Assembly: GCA_964492715.1 (NCBI GenBank)
Contig: CAZBLK010000011.1
Location: 26,676 to 90,675 of the forward strand
Length of the DNA stretch: 64,000 nt
Source of the DNA: CAZBLK01 sp964492715
GTDB taxonomy: Bacteria > Bacillota > Clostridia > Lachnospirales > WRBF01
Direction of reading: 5' to 3'
Position 1 is the first letter of the stretch. Each line of letters opens with the position of its first letter. The notes under the pieces are model-generated. The model was given only the letters and a program-made list of their open reading frames with translations, was not told the origin of the DNA and ran no database searches. Positions 19,001 through 29,500 of the stretch are shown here, in pieces. A program made the position numbers and the translations under genes.

Positions 19001-22000
19001 GTTCCAATGAACATTATGTATGAGGACTCTGAGCTTCAAATTATGAACATGTCGTACTTGTACTTGTTCTACAGTGACGACAATGGTTTAACTTGGTCTG
19101 AGCCTAAAAACATAAACGGAATGGTAGCTCGTGAAAACGCAACAGCTTACATTGTAGGGCCAGGACGTGGGCTGCAAATTCAAAATGGGCCTTACAAAGG
19201 CAGAATTGTTATTCCTGTTTACTACTTGGGTAGAAATGCAAAAAACAACGGTGCTAACCAACAATACTGCGAAGTTATTTACAGCGACGACGGCGGCGAA
19301 ACTTGGCAAAACGGCGAATCGGTATTGAAAACATCTTCACCAGGTGTTTACACAACAGGTATACAAGACCTTAGCGAGCCTGCTCCTGTTGAAATGCCTG
19401 ACGGTTCTATAAAAATGTATATGCGTACTCAATCAAGACCTTTAGCTGTTGCAACAAGCGTTGACGGCGGTGAAACTTGGATTGAATATGAAGAAAGTGT
19501 AAAAACGTTGGAGGGTGTTACAAACCGTTCCCAGTTTTCGGCTATCAAGTATAGCAAGCCTGTAGTTTCTGCTAAAGACGGCAATAGCTATGACGCAATT
19601 ATGCTTGGGCTTCCTCGTGTAGCTGCACGTGCAGATGGTATAATTCGTACAGGTTTAGTAAAGCAAGACGGAACTTATCCAACTGGCGAAAATAAATATT
19701 TTGTAGATTTTGAATACAACTTTGATATTAACTACGGCACATATGCTTATTCTTGTATAACAGAACTACCAGACGGAAAAATTGGTGTTTTGCGTGAAAC
19801 ACAAGGGGACAAAAGGTTGGCATATGACGAGTTTAGCCCAGAATTAGTTTTGAATGAAAAGTTTAGGGTTTCAATTGACCCTAATGGCGGCACTGGCATT
19901 GCAAGTGAGCAAAGAAATTTGGTTGTTAACAAAGGTGACGTGCTTTCGATACCTAACGTTACGAAAGCTGGTTACATCTTTGTAGGCTGGTTTGCAAACA
20001 GCATTTTCGGAACGCCGTATGACACATCAAAGCCTGTTACTACAGCGTTAAATTTAATTGCTAAGTGGGCAAGGGCAGGAAACTTATCATTTGAAGTGTA
20101 TACTCCAAACGCCTACTTTATTCAAAACAAAATGTACTACGATAGAAGCAGGGGCTTAACAGTTGACGAAATGTTTTCTTCGCTTTTTGTACTGCCGGCC
20201 AGCGCCCAATATTCAATAGTTAATGCTGACGGCTCACCAACTAACGGAAATGAAACATTAGTTGACGGAATGGTTTTAAAGCTTACAGTAGATTCTATTG
20301 AAGAACAGTTTGAGTTTGCTTCATCATACACAAATGCAGGAACAACGTGGGAGCAGTCTTACACTGCAAGCGAATTTAAGTCGTCTACACACTACTCAGC
20401 AGACGGGCCTTTGTCAAACATGGGTGACGGTAGCACTACTACTTTTGCTGGTACTGTAGGGGGACGTGCCGCTGGTGAGTGGCTGGACATTGTCCTAGAA
20501 AAAGTGGAGCTTGTTTCAGGCTTTGCATATTTGCCAAGACCGAATAATGGTAATGGTACAATTGGTTCACAAGGAAGCACAGCCAACAATGGAACAATCG
20601 GCTTTGACTCAATGGGTACCCCTGCCACTAAATATGAAATTCATGTTAGTACAGACGGCATAAGTTACACAAAGGTTGCAGAAGGTGATTGGACGGCTTC
20701 GTCACCACCAGACTGGAAATATGCTTATTTTGAAAAGCCAGTACCTGCAAAATTTGTAAGGCTGTACCGCCCAGGGTTTTTTGTCTTGGCAGCATCAGAG
20801 TTGCGTGCATTAAATGCTCAAGTAGCTGCAGATAATACGCCACCTGCTGTTTACCACACAATAAACGCAAGCGCAGGGGCTGGAGGAACAATTTCTCCTA
20901 GCGGAAGTGTAAGCGTTGAAGAAAATACTAGTAGAACATTTACGATTATAGCTAACACAGGGTACGTAATTGAAGATGTTTTGGTTGACAACGTAAGCGT
21001 AGGTGCTGTGCCAAGTTACACGTTTAACAATGTAACGCAAAACCATACAATTTCTGCAAGCTTTGCAGAGGATAACGTTGTAAACCCTGTTAGTTATACA
21101 ATAACTGCAAGCGCAGGCACTGGAGGAACAATTTCTCCTAGCGGAAGCGTAAGCGTTGGGGAAAATGGCAGTGCAACATTTACAATTACAGCTAACGTAG
21201 TAGGGTACGTAATTGAAGATGTTTTGGTTGACAATGTAAGTGTAGGTGCTGTGCCAAGTTACACGTTTAACAATGTAACGCAAAACCATACAATTTCTGC
21301 AAGCTTTGCAGAGGATAACGTTGTAAACCCTGTTAGTTATACAATAACTGCAAGCGCAGGCACTGGAGGAACAATTTCTCCTAGCGGAAGCGTAAGCGTT
21401 GGGGAAAATGGCAGTGCAACATTTACAATTACAGCTAACGTAGTAGGGTACGTAATTGAAGATGTTTTGGTTGACAATGTAAGTGTAGGTGCTGTGCCAA
21501 GTTACACGTTTAACAATGTAACGCAAAACCATACAATTTCTGCAAGCTTTGCAGAGGATAACGTTGTAAACCCTGTCAGTTATACGATAACTGCAAGCGC
21601 AGGGGCTGGAGGAAGAATTACACCTAGTGGAAATGTAAGCGTTGATAAGAATGGTAGTGCAACATTTAATATTGCTGCAAATACAGGTTATGCAATTAAA
21701 AATGTTTTAGTAGATGGTGTCAGCGTAGGTGTTGTTAGAAGCTATACTTTTAACAATGTGACTAACAATCACACAATTTCTGCAAGCTTTTCTTCAACTG
21801 GAAGCGGCAGTACAAACAATAACACAAACGACACTACAAATGATAACACAAACGACACTACAAGCGGTGGCGGCACACAAGGTACTGGAGGTAGCAGTAC
21901 TCCAGCAGCTACTACACCGCCAAGCCAAACAGAAACATTTGATATTTCTAAAACAACGACACAAACTACAACGACACTAAGCACAAACATTACTTCTACT

Positions 22001-23179
22001 ACAACAACAAACGGTTCTTCAAAAGCAACAATTAACGATAAGCTTGTTGATGAAATCGTTAAACATGCACTGGAAGATAAAGCTAAGGGTGATGGTGCTT
22101 CAGCGGTTAAGGTTGAATTAAAAGTGGCTGCGCCTAGTGGCTCAACAAATGTTGAAGTGGCACTTTCAAAGGCGGCGATTAGCAAAATTGTTGGTAACGA
22201 AGTTAGCGTTTCTCTTACAACACCTTTTGCAACAATAGACTTTGACAGCAAAGCACTCAAACAAATTAATTCAAGTGCGAAAACTGGTATTAGTATTTCT
22301 GCAAGTGCTGTTAATAAACAGAAGCTTTCACAAAGCATACAGGAAACGTTGGGCGACAAACCTGTTTATAACTTTGAAGTGAAAAGCGGAAATAATTTAA
22401 TATCTGACTTTGGAAGCGGAAAGGCTACAATTTCAATACCATATAAAGCTAAACAAGGTGAAAGTGCAACTGCTATAATTATATATTACTTAAACGACAA
22501 GGGAGAACTTGAAACTGTTCGTAACTGCAAGTACGACCCAGTTGCTCAAAGGATATATTTCACAACTAAGCATTTTTCAAAATATGCAGTTGGGCATAAG
22601 AAGTTAGCGTTTAAAGATGTAACAGGAAGCGAATGGTATGCACAATTTGTTGACTTTGCTGCTTCAAGAGAAATTTTAAACGGCTATGAAAACGGAAAGT
22701 TTGAACCAGCAAATGTCGTAACAAGGGGCATGTTTATTACAGCAATTGCAAATTTTGACCATGTTGATTTAAGCAATTTCAGCAAGGCGCAATTTGAGGA
22801 CGTTGATGAAAACAGTTGGTACAGCGCACCTATATCTTGGGCAGTGAAAAATGGAATTGCAACAGGTGTAGGGCAAAACAAGTTTGCGCCAAACAAAGAA
22901 ATTTCACGTGAGGAAATGGCTGTTATGCTTCACAGTTACTTACGCTACAAAGGCATTTCTTTGCCAGAGGTAGTAAAAGACACAAGCTTTACAGACAGTG
23001 AAAACATTAGCTCGTGGGCAAAGGTAGCTGTTGACAACATGAAGAACTACGGAATAGTTACTGGAATGGGCAACAACGCATATGCGCCAAAGGAAAAGGT
23101 TAACAGAGCAAGCATGGCTTCTGTGTTTACAAACTTGGTTAAAGCGACGGTTGAAGCAAACATTGTTGGAGCTCGTTAA
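13079..23179 (+). CDS. Giant SLH-anchored sialidase with SGNH esterase domain (paralogue A)
   Basis: A secreted wall protein of 3,366 residues (numbered from 13079, chosen because AAGGGG lies 9 bases upstream; the ATG at 13061 has none). Order: signal peptide ending AFA (1-27), acidic 6-residue repeats (43-78), three LamG-like domains (about 121-791), a degenerate SGNH domain (801-1011), a linker, an SGNH hydrolase (1134-1331; GDSIT with Ser1146, GTND, LHPN with His1304), LamG (1528-1698), a GH33-type sialidase (1704-2258), an InlB-like module (2261-2331), a discoidin-like domain (2414-2584), four B-repeat modules (2597-2904), a Thr/Asn-rich linker, a pre-SLH domain and three SLH domains. The sialidase keeps FRIP with Arg1728, three Asp boxes (such as SDDNGLTW), ADIRW, LSEP with MRTQ, and AYSCITELPDG. 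It should release sialic acids at the cell surface. Confidence 0.9.
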   Translation: MFKRFKPILALVVSMVLIFQSSTFAFAEYYYELTGTELTGELEDEPNVEDEPSLEDEPSLEDEPSLEDEPSLEDEPNVEDETYYEYGAVEPYGLETFASGVSAFGDSSIDGLTALTALQQDAVYSESLINHNFNGTEAQVLNISDSFGKGTFASQTVAQSLTGLKNGSIVVRFRTAAQSKGTLFAAGGATKSVQLVSNANTTTYSKYNIRVNFDNVLGSKLNTSSSTPNQLDDGRWHTLVYTAENTTGDNNNAVAYVDGVRLLNWPSTTLPFWFSHLGAIDKVLIGGARYNSQTLPNIEAGNAASYFNGQISYVTIVDTVLDATTVSSISPPARFPEYDGSLDGSDGITKLEQLRSNAILDVPVVDRNFDGTANSYIDVSSAFGTGTYANQTASALVGKKQGSIIIKFKTTAADKGALFAASDATKTAQIVAMKNSGGAFSDKDIRAFFTGGSKWQFPTGSAINDDKWHTLVYTVEDLGTSNKLTAFLDGNQIGTYTGSALFFFSVLSSINKFYIGSSAALPTLETAGEDANFSGKIAFLTIVDEVISAADAAIISQNNATPPTETTDPSLYDIDYSGYDETSKAALTAIQSNAILNEGFKGHAFDGTVGKVVDVSNMSGTGTYQGARAVNSLNGKKNGSVIVRFKTSATNKGTLFTFKGSSGAGQVVALSNAGSYSDKFFRTDFSTSTATGSKLSNGASLPINDGKWHTFVYTAQNTTGDNSKVFAYLDGALVTNYTAGSVPFFVSHLGTLEKIYIGSPSNAPVGDTSAHFSGEMGFVTIVDKVLTQQEVSSISPAPEQTEDEAKNDLNKLFTNAADNTWVFTGGNEVVVDSGVLKGARNFVGHFEERIRWEMASTTETRQRYVINTARNNTSISDINANFAQMVSSFSPKAVAVMISKKDYNNGDAGLSAFNASLTELLGKIYDIGAVPVILTPYPANNAADNANIEKYVSEAKSLANSSLFVYDIYTALKANANLYANSSAESLSTGGQLEVAKVLFTMLAKSPSNPAWLNEVVKDTVKNVNTQITATVDTTAKTISVSVPATHGTTAYSYEVAFGTQIYSGRASSNNFVIDKLPATGTFELTVCSEDAGNKVRFKAVTGSMENTATTVKEHQNQNQSGAMQNSIATVMNSGSQKTWLFMGDSITHGAAHTKGYDSVPQLFEKFLREKGRGNDVVINTAVSGAKTSDTLANINERLNKYSPDVVVIMLGTNDFVDNNLATYKTNLNEIVNRVKAKGAIPVLRTPNSTLPRELSGISNVIREVASAQDVILSDNFSEWEALRAENPKLLDHWIQAADGTKLHPNVNGQLAMFKSLLKAMGQYDESSVVATLEYQVSNPTTPSPLVAQAIVGDDYYELQAEKLRDAYSVANAGKTILSMEFVLTTSNNRAISKKGKLEEFIRLENIPQDTYTAKVIITDNVGDIKELAVSTENIQITGANVTISGAVETFATVTASVGALEPSNAEYRFDWYLDGVRVSTGQSYKIPLSAKGKSLMVKLVGTGSFSGEFASVGTQIAEGASPDYTGNLVAQRFDLIVNSKTSLTDTEKASVLALEDATVLVKFKKTSSSLGALFSVGLSTASKYAAFYANGATLGFESAGTSPTLNLSASVLNPSSFNTVAIKFDKASSQVKLFANGQLVATSSTFAPFKNVSGDNVQIGGLLRSGADWPFTGDIEFLQVYNIPLDDEELVHLTTMPVDDYVDNTFYLLDATSTAAPGANMGSNNFRIPFIYTLENGGVVAGADIRWGSAIDAAANIDTSLRVRQAGYDKSGPSAGWSDIFVPDTMHFRDWVDGQFTSATASFIDPVIVQDTLGAGKAGTTYKGKDGRIFLIADAFPWFGGLWNTKGSYLGDGFATVNGRKMLLVKTTNSKFPPEGGNIRNGNGHDDFGGRGAFNMVADIYGPKNANGNYDVYALNGTPRPYDATGATKVDDSNLSLGAKSSVYELNSNYEVVKNGVLQKVFTKSNSGVTSTQVPMNIMYEDSELQIMNMSYLYLFYSDDNGLTWSEPKNINGMVARENATAYIVGPGRGLQIQNGPYKGRIVIPVYYLGRNAKNNGANQQYCEVIYSDDGGETWQNGESVLKTSSPGVYTTGIQDLSEPAPVEMPDGSIKMYMRTQSRPLAVATSVDGGETWIEYEESVKTLEGVTNRSQFSAIKYSKPVVSAKDGNSYDAIMLGLPRVAARADGIIRTGLVKQDGTYPTGENKYFVDFEYNFDINYGTYAYSCITELPDGKIGVLRETQGDKRLAYDEFSPELVLNEKFRVSIDPNGGTGIASEQRNLVVNKGDVLSIPNVTKAGYIFVGWFANSIFGTPYDTSKPVTTALNLIAKWARAGNLSFEVYTPNAYFIQNKMYYDRSRGLTVDEMFSSLFVLPASAQYSIVNADGSPTNGNETLVDGMVLKLTVDSIEEQFEFASSYTNAGTTWEQSYTASEFKSSTHYSADGPLSNMGDGSTTTFAGTVGGRAAGEWLDIVLEKVELVSGFAYLPRPNNGNGTIGSQGSTANNGTIGFDSMGTPATKYEIHVSTDGISYTKVAEGDWTASSPPDWKYAYFEKPVPAKFVRLYRPGFFVLAASELRALNAQVAADNTPPAVYHTINASAGAGGTISPSGSVSVEENTSRTFTIIANTGYVIEDVLVDNVSVGAVPSYTFNNVTQNHTISASFAEDNVVNPVSYTITASAGTGGTISPSGSVSVGENGSATFTITANVVGYVIEDVLVDNVSVGAVPSYTFNNVTQNHTISASFAEDNVVNPVSYTITASAGTGGTISPSGSVSVGENGSATFTITANVVGYVIEDVLVDNVSVGAVPSYTFNNVTQNHTISASFAEDNVVNPVSYTITASAGAGGRITPSGNVSVDKNGSATFNIAANTGYAIKNVLVDGVSVGVVRSYTFNNVTNNHTISASFSSTGSGSTNNNTNDTTNDNTNDTTSGGGTQGTGGSSTPAATTPPSQTETFDISKTTTQTTTTLSTNITSTTTTNGSSKATINDKLVDEIVKHALEDKAKGDGASAVKVELKVAAPSGSTNVEVALSKAAISKIVGNEVSVSLTTPFATIDFDSKALKQINSSAKTGISISASAVNKQKLSQSIQETLGDKPVYNFEVKSGNNLISDFGSGKATISIPYKAKQGESATAIIIYYLNDKGELETVRNCKYDPVAQRIYFTTKHFSKYAVGHKKLAFKDVTGSEWYAQFVDFAASREILNGYENGKFEPANVVTRGMFITAIANFDHVDLSNFSKAQFEDVDENSWYSAPISWAVKNGIATGVGQNKFAPNKEISREEMAVMLHSYLRYKGISLPEVVKDTSFTDSENISSWAKVAVDNMKNYGIVTGMGNNAYAPKEKVNRASMASVFTNLVKATVEANIVGAR
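13205..13312 (+). repeat. Six 18-bp tandem repeats encoding an acidic spacer
   Basis: Units such as GAAGACGAACCAAGTCTT encode EDEPSL or EDEPNV six times, just after the signal peptide. Unit number could vary by slippage without breaking the frame. Confidence 0.92.
20867..21791 (+). repeat. Four tandem ~243-bp repeats in giant gene A
   Basis: Units start at 20867, 21107, 21350 and 21593 (periods 240, 243, 243) and encode B-repeat-like modules with the core YTITASAGTGGTISPSGSVS. Units 2 and 3 differ at only two bases near their ends, while units 1 and 4 diverge, pointing to a recent duplication or gene conversion. Confidence 0.95.
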
Positions 23180-23196
23180 TAAGAATAACACCCTAA

Positions 23197-23295
23197 AGCA
23201 ATTCCAGAAAATAACTTATAGAAGCGACGCACTTTTCACGAACGCTTCAATGTGAAAATATGCTGAAACTTATAGCGATTATTTTCGGAATTGCT
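23197..23295 (+). repeat. Foldback element with conserved GAACGCTTCAA loop, copy 3
   Basis: The outer arms AGCAATTCC and GGAATTGCT and an inner stem CTTTTCAC / GTGAAAA surround the loop GAACGCTTCAA. It lies 18 bases after the stop of giant gene A and before its terminator, so it would be in the 3' untranslated RNA. The same loop, on different stems, occurs at 39841-39941 and 58332-58429 on the minus strand. Confidence 0.75.
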
Positions 23296-23311
23296 GTAAT
23301 GGTTGTTAATG

Positions 23312-23354
23312 ACTGAAAAAATTATGCAGGAAAGCACTGCATAATTTTTTCAGT
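23312..23354 (+). terminator. Terminator of giant gene A
   Basis: A perfect 18-bp inverted repeat, ACTGAAAAAATTATGCAG with its complement ending in ATTTTTTCAGT, around a 7-base loop. The A/T-rich outer stem suggests action in both directions. Confidence 0.8.
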
Positions 23355-23382
23355 TTAAGTATAGGGCTTGCTTGAATATTAC

Positions 23383-23486
23383 TATTGCAATTCCTTTTTT
23401 ATTCGGCATTGTCTATGACTTAAAACGCCAAACGACTAGCCGTTTGGCTTGGCTTGCCAATATCTTTTAAAATTGGAATTGCTATA
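23383..23486 (-). repeat. TAGCAATTCC foldback element, copy B
   Basis: The inverted ends TATTGCAATTCC and GGAATTGCTATA bracket about 100 bases. Read on the minus strand it aligns nearly end to end with the element at 60822-60926, including GATATTGGCA, GCCAAACG and a CGTTTGGCGTTTT core. It sits just upstream of giant gene B. Confidence 0.82.
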
Positions 23487-23519
23487 AAATATTTATTATT
23501 ACACTTGGGGGTGTAAGAT

Positions 23520-26500
23520 TTGAATAGCAAAAAGAAGTTTTTAAGCCTATTTTTAACTTTAATTTTAGTATCCCACGTTTTTGCACTTGACACTGTGTAT
23601 GCTTTAAGCGTTACTAACGAGTTAGCAAACACAAGCACTGCGAGCGGCATTTATGAAATGCTTGGGAACGAGGCAATTAACGAAGAAGACACATCAGAAA
23701 ATTCATCAGACAACTCATTAGACAATCAATTAGAAGAAGTAGACAACCCATTAGAAGAAGTACCTCCAGAAGAAGATTTAGAAGCTATAACAGAAGATGA
23801 AAATGATTTTGAGCAAGAGAATGAAGAACATTTTGTGGAAGCTTTTCCGCAAGATTCATTAATTAATGCGTATAGTTCTGCATTTGCACTAACAAATACT
23901 CTTGAGGATATTCAGCAAAGCGCAGTTTTTCACAAGGAGTATATCGGTGACGACATGGTCTTTAATGGCACTCGTGTTGACCCAATTACACTAAGCGCTG
24001 ATGAAAAAGCAAAGCTGCAAAGCTTAGACAAGGGTAGTGTAATTGTAAGGTTTAAAAGCCGTGTACCAACAACGACTACTATCTACCCTGTGTTTTTTAC
24101 AGCAGGTAAAACAATTGCTACCAATAATAACACTGCGGGTACTGCTAACTTTGCTCTGCTTGGCATGAATAACAATGCAACAAACGCTGACGGAACAAGG
24201 GGTTTAAGGTTTGACTTCCCAGGCAACGGAAGTTCAAGAGGGCCTCTAACTACAGGGTACGGCTCGGGTGACGGCTTATGGCACACGTTTATTTACACAG
24301 TAGACACAACTGTCGGCACAAGCGGTGAAAGGTTTTTTGCACTTGATGGCAAAGCAACTGTAACAACAGCAGGTGCAGGCTTTTTTACAACGGCATATGC
24401 ACCAGCAACTACGCTTGACATACAAAACTTTGCAATTGGTGGCCCATTTGCAACATCTACAACTTACACTAAATTTACAGGAGAAATAGCTTTTATAACA
24501 ATAACTGACAAAGTGCTTACACAAAGTGAAGCGGCGGCTATATCATTGCCGCAGTACAACTTAAAAGCAACACCACGTTACAGCTCAATAAGGCTTTCGT
24601 GGGACAGCGTTTATAACGCAACCTCATATACAATTGAAAGAAGCAGTGAGGAAAACGGCACTTTTTCAGTTTTGGCAAGCAATGTAACAACAACTTCCTA
24701 CATAGACGAAACAGCAGGCGAATACCAAACTTATTATTACAGAGTAAAGGCTAACAACGAAAAGGCATTTTGTGCGCCTGTGTGCAATGAAACTCCTACA
24801 GGTTTTCAAACAATAAAAGACACAGCGGTGTTTGTTAAGGAATATTCAAGTGGTGAAGGCACATTTAACGGCACTGCCGCTGATATTGTGCAATTAACAC
24901 CAGACCAGCAGTCTGCATTTGCAAACCTTGATAAAGGCACTGTAATTGTTAAATTTAAAACTACACAAACAGGTGGTGCTACTTACCCTGTTTTGGTAGG
25001 TGCTGGCAATTTTGGAAGCGGCAATACAGCACCTGCTAACGGTGCCTCAACACCGGCAATTACTGCTAACAATGCTTATATTTCTTTAAACAATCAATCT
25101 ACTGGCAATAAATCACTTAGGTATGACTTCCCAGGGGACAGGTTTTCTCGGTTGGGCTTGCCGTTAACAGGCTACACCTCTAGCAATGGAGTGTGGCACA
25201 CGTTTGCATACTCGGCAGACACAACAGTTAACAAAACAACGCCAGACCAAGCTAACGGTACAAAAATAGTTGCTTTTGACGGCACGGCATCAGCTCAAGA
25301 AAACGGAGCAGGCTTTTTTAAAAACACAAACGCAAACGTAAGCTTAAACCCAACAGCAATTTCAATTGGCGGGCCTACAAATACAACCACAAATTTTATT
25401 AACTTTATCGGTAACATTGAGTATGTAATTATATCGCCAGAATATCTTACACAGTCAGAAATGGCGGCTATAACTACAGCTAATGTAGTTACCGAAATAA
25501 CAAACGTAAATGCAAAACCAAACTTTAATACAATTACACTTACATGGCAATCAAGCGTGCCTAACGTTGCGTACCAAGTGTTAAGGTCGTCCGAAGAACA
25601 AGGCACTTTTACAAGCATAGGCACAATAACATCTAGCACACAAAATTATACATACAAAGACACTACTGCCGGTGAAGAAGCAACATGGTTTTATAAAATA
25701 AAATCATCAGCAGGGGCAGAATCGCAGGTGTTTACAAATTTACAACCTACGGGTATGCAAGCTGTAAAGGACAATTCTGTGGTGTATATAGAGCTTTCGG
25801 ACACAGATAAAGTGTTCGACGGAACAAAGGTACTTGATGCACGCAACAAAATTTCTGATATAACAGCACTAAGCAACCTTACAAGCGGCAGTGTAATTGT
25901 GAAGTACAAGCCAGCAAGCTATACGTCAAACAACCCTGTGCTTGTTGCAATGGGCTCCGACAGCACAACAAACTACGGTGCGGTGCTTTTGACAGGCTCG
26001 GACGCAAACGACAGGCGTATACGCACAGATTTTAACGGATACAGGCTTAACACAGGAACAACTGCTTCCTATAATTATGCAAACCAAAAATGGAACACCA
26101 CTGTTTACAGTGTAAACAACAGCACAAGCACTAATAACCTTGTAAGAGCAAACAATGGCTTGGGCGAAGCAATTTCTGTAGCCGCAGCCACAAAGTTCTT
26201 TTTAAACGACGCCAACTTTTCTTCAAGCGGAGCATTTTATAATATCGGCGGTCACTCGGCAAACTTAGCTGGCAGTGGAGGAACTGGCACAGCAAAGTTT
26301 GCAGGCGAAATTGAGTACGTTTTGGTAACTAAAGAACCGTTTGACTTAGACGAGGCAACGGCAATTACAAAACCTACTACTTCTACTAAAAACGACATTA
26401 CAAAGCTTTTTGATGATTCACCTGACAATACATGGGTATTTACAGGCTCATCAGAAATTTCGTCAAGCTCGCAAAATATAGGCGGAGCTAGAACGTTTAT

Positions 26501-29500
26501 TGGTCATTTTGAGGAATATATTAGGTGGAACTTGCAGGCTGGAAGTGTTTTTAAACGCCAGCGTTACGTAATAAACACAGCAAAAGCAGGGCTTACCGTT
26601 TCCGAAATAAACGACAATTTTGATACACATGTTAAAAAGTATAAGCCTAAAGCTGTGGCTGTCATGGTTGATAAAAAGGATTTTTCAACTGACATTTCAA
26701 GCTTTAAGGCATCTTTACAAGGCATAGTAGACAAAATTTATGCAATGAATGCAGTACCTGTATTTATAACACCTTATAAGACAAATGATGCTTCAATAAA
26801 TTTGCAAATTGAAGGCATTATTAATGCAATGAACGCAGTAGCATCTAATAACGCTGACATTCTTTTGGTTAACATTTATGCAAGTGCAAACACAGTGCAG
26901 TACCTAAACAGTAACAACACTATAAACGCAAATGGTCATTTGGCTGTTGCAAACGAATTAATTGGGGCTACGTGCGGTGGAACATTTAACCCAGCGGGCT
27001 TTGGTACAGAAGTTGTAGACAAAGTTGTTATTAACGCAAACAAAGCACCAACCGTTACAGTAGGAAGCGACGGCACTTCGCTTTCTGTTCAAATGCCTAG
27101 TGATTACGGCAGTACAGTATTGTATAGGTATGAGTTAACGTTAGACGGCACGTATTCTATTAAAGATACAGTAAACCAAAAAGCTTTTGCAATTAATAAC
27201 TTGCAAGCGGATAAATCGTATGTGCTTAAAACATACGCAATTATTTCATCGAATAATGAACAAAAATTGCAAACTGTACAAGGTGTTATTACAGCAGGCA
27301 ATGCTTCAACAGCAATTCCTCACCCGGAAAAAGGAACAATGCCTTCTGACTTAGCGGCAAAATGGAACAGTAGCGCACCTATGACATGGCTGTTTATAGG
27401 CGACAGCATTACGCACGGTGCGGCACACACATATGGCTATGACAGTGTTCCACAGTTGTTTGAAAAGTTTTTGGCAGAAGAAGGGCGTGCGAATGATATT
27501 ATTATAAACGCCGCTGTTTCAAGCGCAAACGCAAGCACAGGCACAGAAGGTACGCTTAACCCAAGCTATAAGCCTTATAGGCTTGACAGGTACTTAGACA
27601 GTGACCCAAGCGGCACAAAAGCGGACGTTGTTGTAATAATGCTTGGCACTAATGACGCTGTTTTGTCGGGTATGACAGACACAGTGTTTAGAACAAACAT
27701 TGAAACTATAGTTAACCAAGTAAGAGCAGCAGGTGCAATACCTATACTAAGGGCGGCAAACCCTGTTAACAAAAGCATAAACAGCGGAACACGTGCTGCA
27801 AACATGCCTGCTTATATTCAAAGAATAAGAGAAGTTGCAAGCCAAAAGGACGTACTGTTAATTGACCATTTTGAAGAATGGACGCAATTAATGGCAGGTG
27901 ATATGCCTTTCTTGATAAACACAGCCGCAAACAAAACTTGGCTGAATGATGCGCTTCACCCAAATGCAAACGGTCAGTTGAACATGGTAAAGGCTATTAT
28001 CAATAAAATAGGAAAATATAACGAAAACAGCATAATAGCTAATTTGTCATACAAATATTCCATGATACCAACGGTTTCTTCGGTAGACGTAACGCAGTTT
28101 ATAACAGCAACCGAAAGCGGTTTTAAGCTAAACGTAGCGGCACTTCAAGCAGCTACAGCACAAACGCTGGACAGTGCAACTATAACTGTGTCTGAAAACT
28201 TAACAAGCCAGAAGGTGTTTTCAGTAACGACAAAAGACATGACAGCAACTGAGCTTGAAATTTTTGGGCTTGAAAGCAATTGTTTTTACCCTGTAAAAGT
28301 TTCGGCTACGCATAAAACTGCCAATGATGCTGGTATGCCAGTTACGTTTGCTACCAAAAATATTCAAACTTTGCAAAAGGTTGACAATACAAACGTAGTT
28401 GCATTAACTACACTGATAACAAAGCCGCCTTTTACGGTGGGCAGTGAATACGGCACATTAAACTATAGCAAGTTAAACGTACCACAGGCGAATGTTACAT
28501 ACAGCCTTGTTTCGGGCGCAGGAGATAATAATAACATGCTCTTTAGCGTTAATAACGATAAGCTTGTTATTAAAGGCGCTATTCACCAAGGCTCTCAATA
28601 CACAATTAGGGTAAGGGCTACGGTAAATGGTGAAAGCTACGAAACTCCGCTAGTTATAAAAACAGGGTTGGAGGACAACTTAATTTACTACAACCGTGAA
28701 ATTATGCTTGATAACGTATCCAAAGCAATTGAGTTTTCGCCTGAATTGTTCAATACAATGAAAACCCTTGAAGATATTACTGTTGTTGTTCAGTTTAAGC
28801 AAACAAACACAGGTGCTTATGGTGCTTTGTTTAGCCTTAGCAACGAAAACAATGCAAATGTGCATTTTAATTTATTGGCTAAGGGTTCAGAGTTTGCAAT
28901 GCAAATTAGGGGGGTATCACCTGACATTGATAATAAAGTAGGCTCTGCGTTCCCGGCACCTTTTAAGTCGGGTGAGCTTAATACGCTTGCGTTTAAAGCA
29001 AAAAGCGGAGAAGGCTACAAAACTTTTGTAAACGGTGTGATTACTGACACAATTACAAAAACTGGTGTGGATTATAAGTTTGTTGACGACATTCCTGACT
29101 TAACTACTGGGCACATAGGAAAAACAAAGCGTGCGACTTCGGGAACAAATGCTGACTCATACCCATTTTTGGGCATTATTGCCGAAATTAAGGTGTATAA
29201 CATAGCATTAGACGACAACGACTTACTAGAAGCAACAAGTGTAACAAAAAAGCCAAGCTTTTCTTTTGAAGACAACCACATAAACCTGTTTAATGCGTTT
29301 ATGTCGGCAAGAAACACAAGCGTAAGCAAGGCTGATAACGCAGGCGCAAACTATTTCCGCATTCCGTCGCTTTTGTCAACAAAAAAAGGCAGTGTTATTG
29401 CCGCTATTGATGCACGCTTCGGCGGAACGACAGACTCGGCAAACAACATTGACATAACAGTAAGAACAAGGCAACCAGGAAGCAGCACTTGGACGGACGC

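Noticed and set aside
20810..21532. A 240-codon minus-strand frame with three identical internal repeats
   Set aside because: It is the antisense shadow of the B-repeat region of giant gene A; the repeats come from the sense gene, there is no ribosome site, and composition is unusual (many Cys and Tyr).
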